Positions 5,721-6,823 of a DNA stretch of 6,823 nucleotides are shown here, one piece after another. The notes beneath the pieces were generated by a model. The model did not search any database and was not told the DNA's origin. It worked only from the letters and a program-made list of their open reading frames with translations. Source of the stretch: Ignavibacteriaceae bacterium (GTDB lineage: Bacteria > Bacteroidota > Ignavibacteria > Ignavibacteriales > Ignavibacteriaceae). The position numbers and the translations under genes are program-made. How positions within the stretch are numbered: the first letter of the stretch is position 1; each line of letters starts with the position of its first letter. The stretch covers positions 1-6,823 of the forward strand of contig JAIOIM010000315.1 in assembly GCA_019912505.1 (NCBI GenBank). Reading direction: 5' to 3'.

Positions 5721-6823
5721 CTAATTAACTTTTATAACAACAACGCGCCTGTTACGGGCTCTTCCTGCTTCGGTACTATTCGTTGCTATAGGGTAAGAAG
5801 AACCGAGCCCGCTTACAGAAAATCTGGTTCTGGAAATGTCTTTGCTTACCAAATAGTTTACGACAGCCTGCGCCCTATCGAGAGAAACTTTTCTGTTTGC
5901 CTCAGCCGACCCTATGTTATCAGTGTGTCCTTCAATTCTCCAGCGGCTCATAGGGTATTCTTTCATCATCGCAACTAATCTATCAAGCTCGGGGTAAGAG
6001 GCTGGAAGAAGTGTACTGCTGCCGAATTTAAAATTTGTACCTGAACTTAATGTGAATTCTTTTATTTCGTCTTTAACAGGTTCCGGGGCTTTTATTTTTG
6101 GGCACCCATCGGCTTCTACCTGTACGCCAGGTTCTGTATCCGGACACTGATCGAGATAATCCGGTACGCCGTCATTGTCTGAATCAAGCGGACAGCCGTT
6201 CTTATCAACCTCAACATTGTATGCTGTATTTGGGCATTTGTCAAGATAATCTGGCACTCCGTCTGCATCAAGATCATAAGGACAACCAAACTCATCTACG
6301 GCAACACCGGATGGGGTATCCGGACAAAGATCGAGATAGTCAGGTACATTATCGCCATCAGAATTTAGGGGGCAGCCGTTCGCATCAACCTTTACATCGA
6401 TTGGTGTGCCGGGGCATTTATCTAAGTAATCCGGCACTCCGTCCTTGTCGGTATCAATAGGGCAGCCAAATTCATCAACGCGTACTCCGGCGGGTGTGTT
6501 ATCGCAAGCATCTTTCGAATCTGCCACACCATCCATATCGGAATCTCGTTCAGAAAAGAAGGAGTATGATAAACCCATAAGCGCACTAAAAAACATATCG
6601 TTGTTTGCATTTGCAAGTCTATCGTCAAGATTATCGTTGGGGCTTATCTGCACGCCGCCGTTAACATTAAAACTTAAATTTTCAGTTAACAAAAATCTAA
6701 ATCCTAGTTCACCGGAGTAATTCAACTCGTACCTTTTGTACGCATCTGCTTTATTTCTCGGCAGTTTTTCGCCGAACTCATCTTTAGGATTAAACGACAA
6801 ATAAGAAACGCCCGCGTATAAAT
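5721..6823 (-). CDS. OmpA-family outer-membrane protein with thrombospondin type 3 repeats (5' end outside window)
   Basis: An envelope protein linking the outer membrane to peptidoglycan. The reading frame is open to the right edge (codons upstream of 6800 read LYAGVSYL), so the true start and any signal peptide lie outside; a TTG at 6798-6800 is not a convincing start. Numbering from that TTG, residues 1-85 look like the end of an 8-stranded beta-barrel, with alternating aromatic strands such as LGFRFLL and ALMGLSYSFF. Residues 86-235 are five 30-residue calcium-binding repeats, 236-250 a Pro/Glu/Lys linker, and 251-359 an OmpA C-terminal domain. That domain has IEGHTDNIGS and VSLDRAQAVV: Asp294 and Arg309 are 15 apart, as are Asp271 and Arg286 of E. 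coli OmpA, which bind diaminopimelate. The domain ends with ARNRRVVV. It is complete at the C-terminus (TAG at 5721-5723) and convergent with the antiporter. Expression control is not visible. Confidence 0.92.
   Translation of the reverse strand, partial: LYAGVSYLSFNPKDEFGEKLPRNKADAYKRYELNYSGELGFRFLLTENLSFNVNGGVQISPNDNLDDRLANANNDMFFSALMGLSYSFFSERDSDMDGVADSKDACDNTPAGVRVDEFGCPIDTDKDGVPDYLDKCPGTPIDVKVDANGCPLNSDGDNVPDYLDLCPDTPSGVAVDEFGCPYDLDADGVPDYLDKCPNTAYNVEVDKNGCPLDSDNDGVPDYLDQCPDTEPGVQVEADGCPKIKAPEPVKDEIKEFTLSSGTNFKFGSSTLLPASYPELDRLVAMMKEYPMSRWRIEGHTDNIGSAEANRKVSLDRAQAVVNYLVSKDISRTRFSVSGLGSSYPIATNSTEAGRARNRRVVVIKVN
6096..6545 (-). repeat. Five tandem 90-bp units encoding thrombospondin type 3 repeats
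   Basis: Five in-frame units of exactly 30 codons, each with D-x-D-x-D-G-V-x-D near the start, C-P-x-T in the middle and G-C-P at the end. Units 2-5 share VPDYLD. Unit 1 (6456-6545) is divergent (ADSKDACDNTP), and unit 3 has Asn in the calcium loop (DGDNVPD). In this family the acidic residues bind Ca2+ and the two Cys per unit form disulfides, stiffening the link between barrel and peptidoglycan-binding domain. There is no length variation between units. Confidence 0.9.

Noticed and set aside
6098..6460. 120-codon plus-strand frame rich in His, Arg and Gln across the calcium repeats
   Set aside because: It is the antisense reading of the 90-bp tandem repeats; its periodic look comes from those repeats, not from a separate gene.

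Overview
The window is AT-rich DNA, probably from the Bacteroidota/Ignavibacteriota/Chlorobiota side of the tree. This rests on the Ala-Gln signal-peptide cleavage style, the OmpA-family protein with thrombospondin type 3 repeats, the weak or absent Shine-Dalgarno sequences and the low GC. It is an inference from gene style, not a proven assignment.

Layout from left to right. Bases 1-397 are non-coding: a 15-bp perfect hairpin (5-59), an 18-bp direct repeat pair (92-109 and 118-135) that looks like the end of an insertion sequence, then an AT-rich stretch leading into a gene with a good ribosome binding site. Bases 398-1611 (+) encode a secreted papain-fold (C1 family) peptidase of about 404 residues, broken by a one-base loss three codons after the catalytic Cys; an intrinsic terminator follows. 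Bases 1660-2070 hold mobile-element debris: the C-terminal 60 residues of an IS110-like transposase on the minus strand, cut off at a stop and abutted by a small imperfectly palindromic repeat. Bases 2071-3432 (-) encode an apparently intact beta-CASP metallo-beta-lactamase-fold ribonuclease of the CPSF-73/YSH1 type. Divergent from it, 3639-5605 (+) encodes a CPA2-type cation/proton antiporter with a cytosolic RCK (TrkA-N/TrkA-C) regulatory module, again broken by a one-base loss. Convergent to it, 5721-6823 (-) is the 3' part of an OmpA-family outer-membrane protein with five 30-residue calcium-binding repeats and a peptidoglycan-binding domain; it runs off the right edge.

The genes do not form an operon: orientations alternate, intergenic gaps are long, and hairpins separate the units. 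They look like independent housekeeping or envelope genes (extracytoplasmic proteolysis, RNA processing, ion homeostasis, envelope anchoring) with transposon scars between them. I see no convincing new multi-gene system. The most notable observation is that both plus-strand genes are interrupted by the same kind of lesion, loss of one base from a two-base run, with perfect family sequence resuming at once. This points either to indel errors in the assembly or to very recent gene decay.
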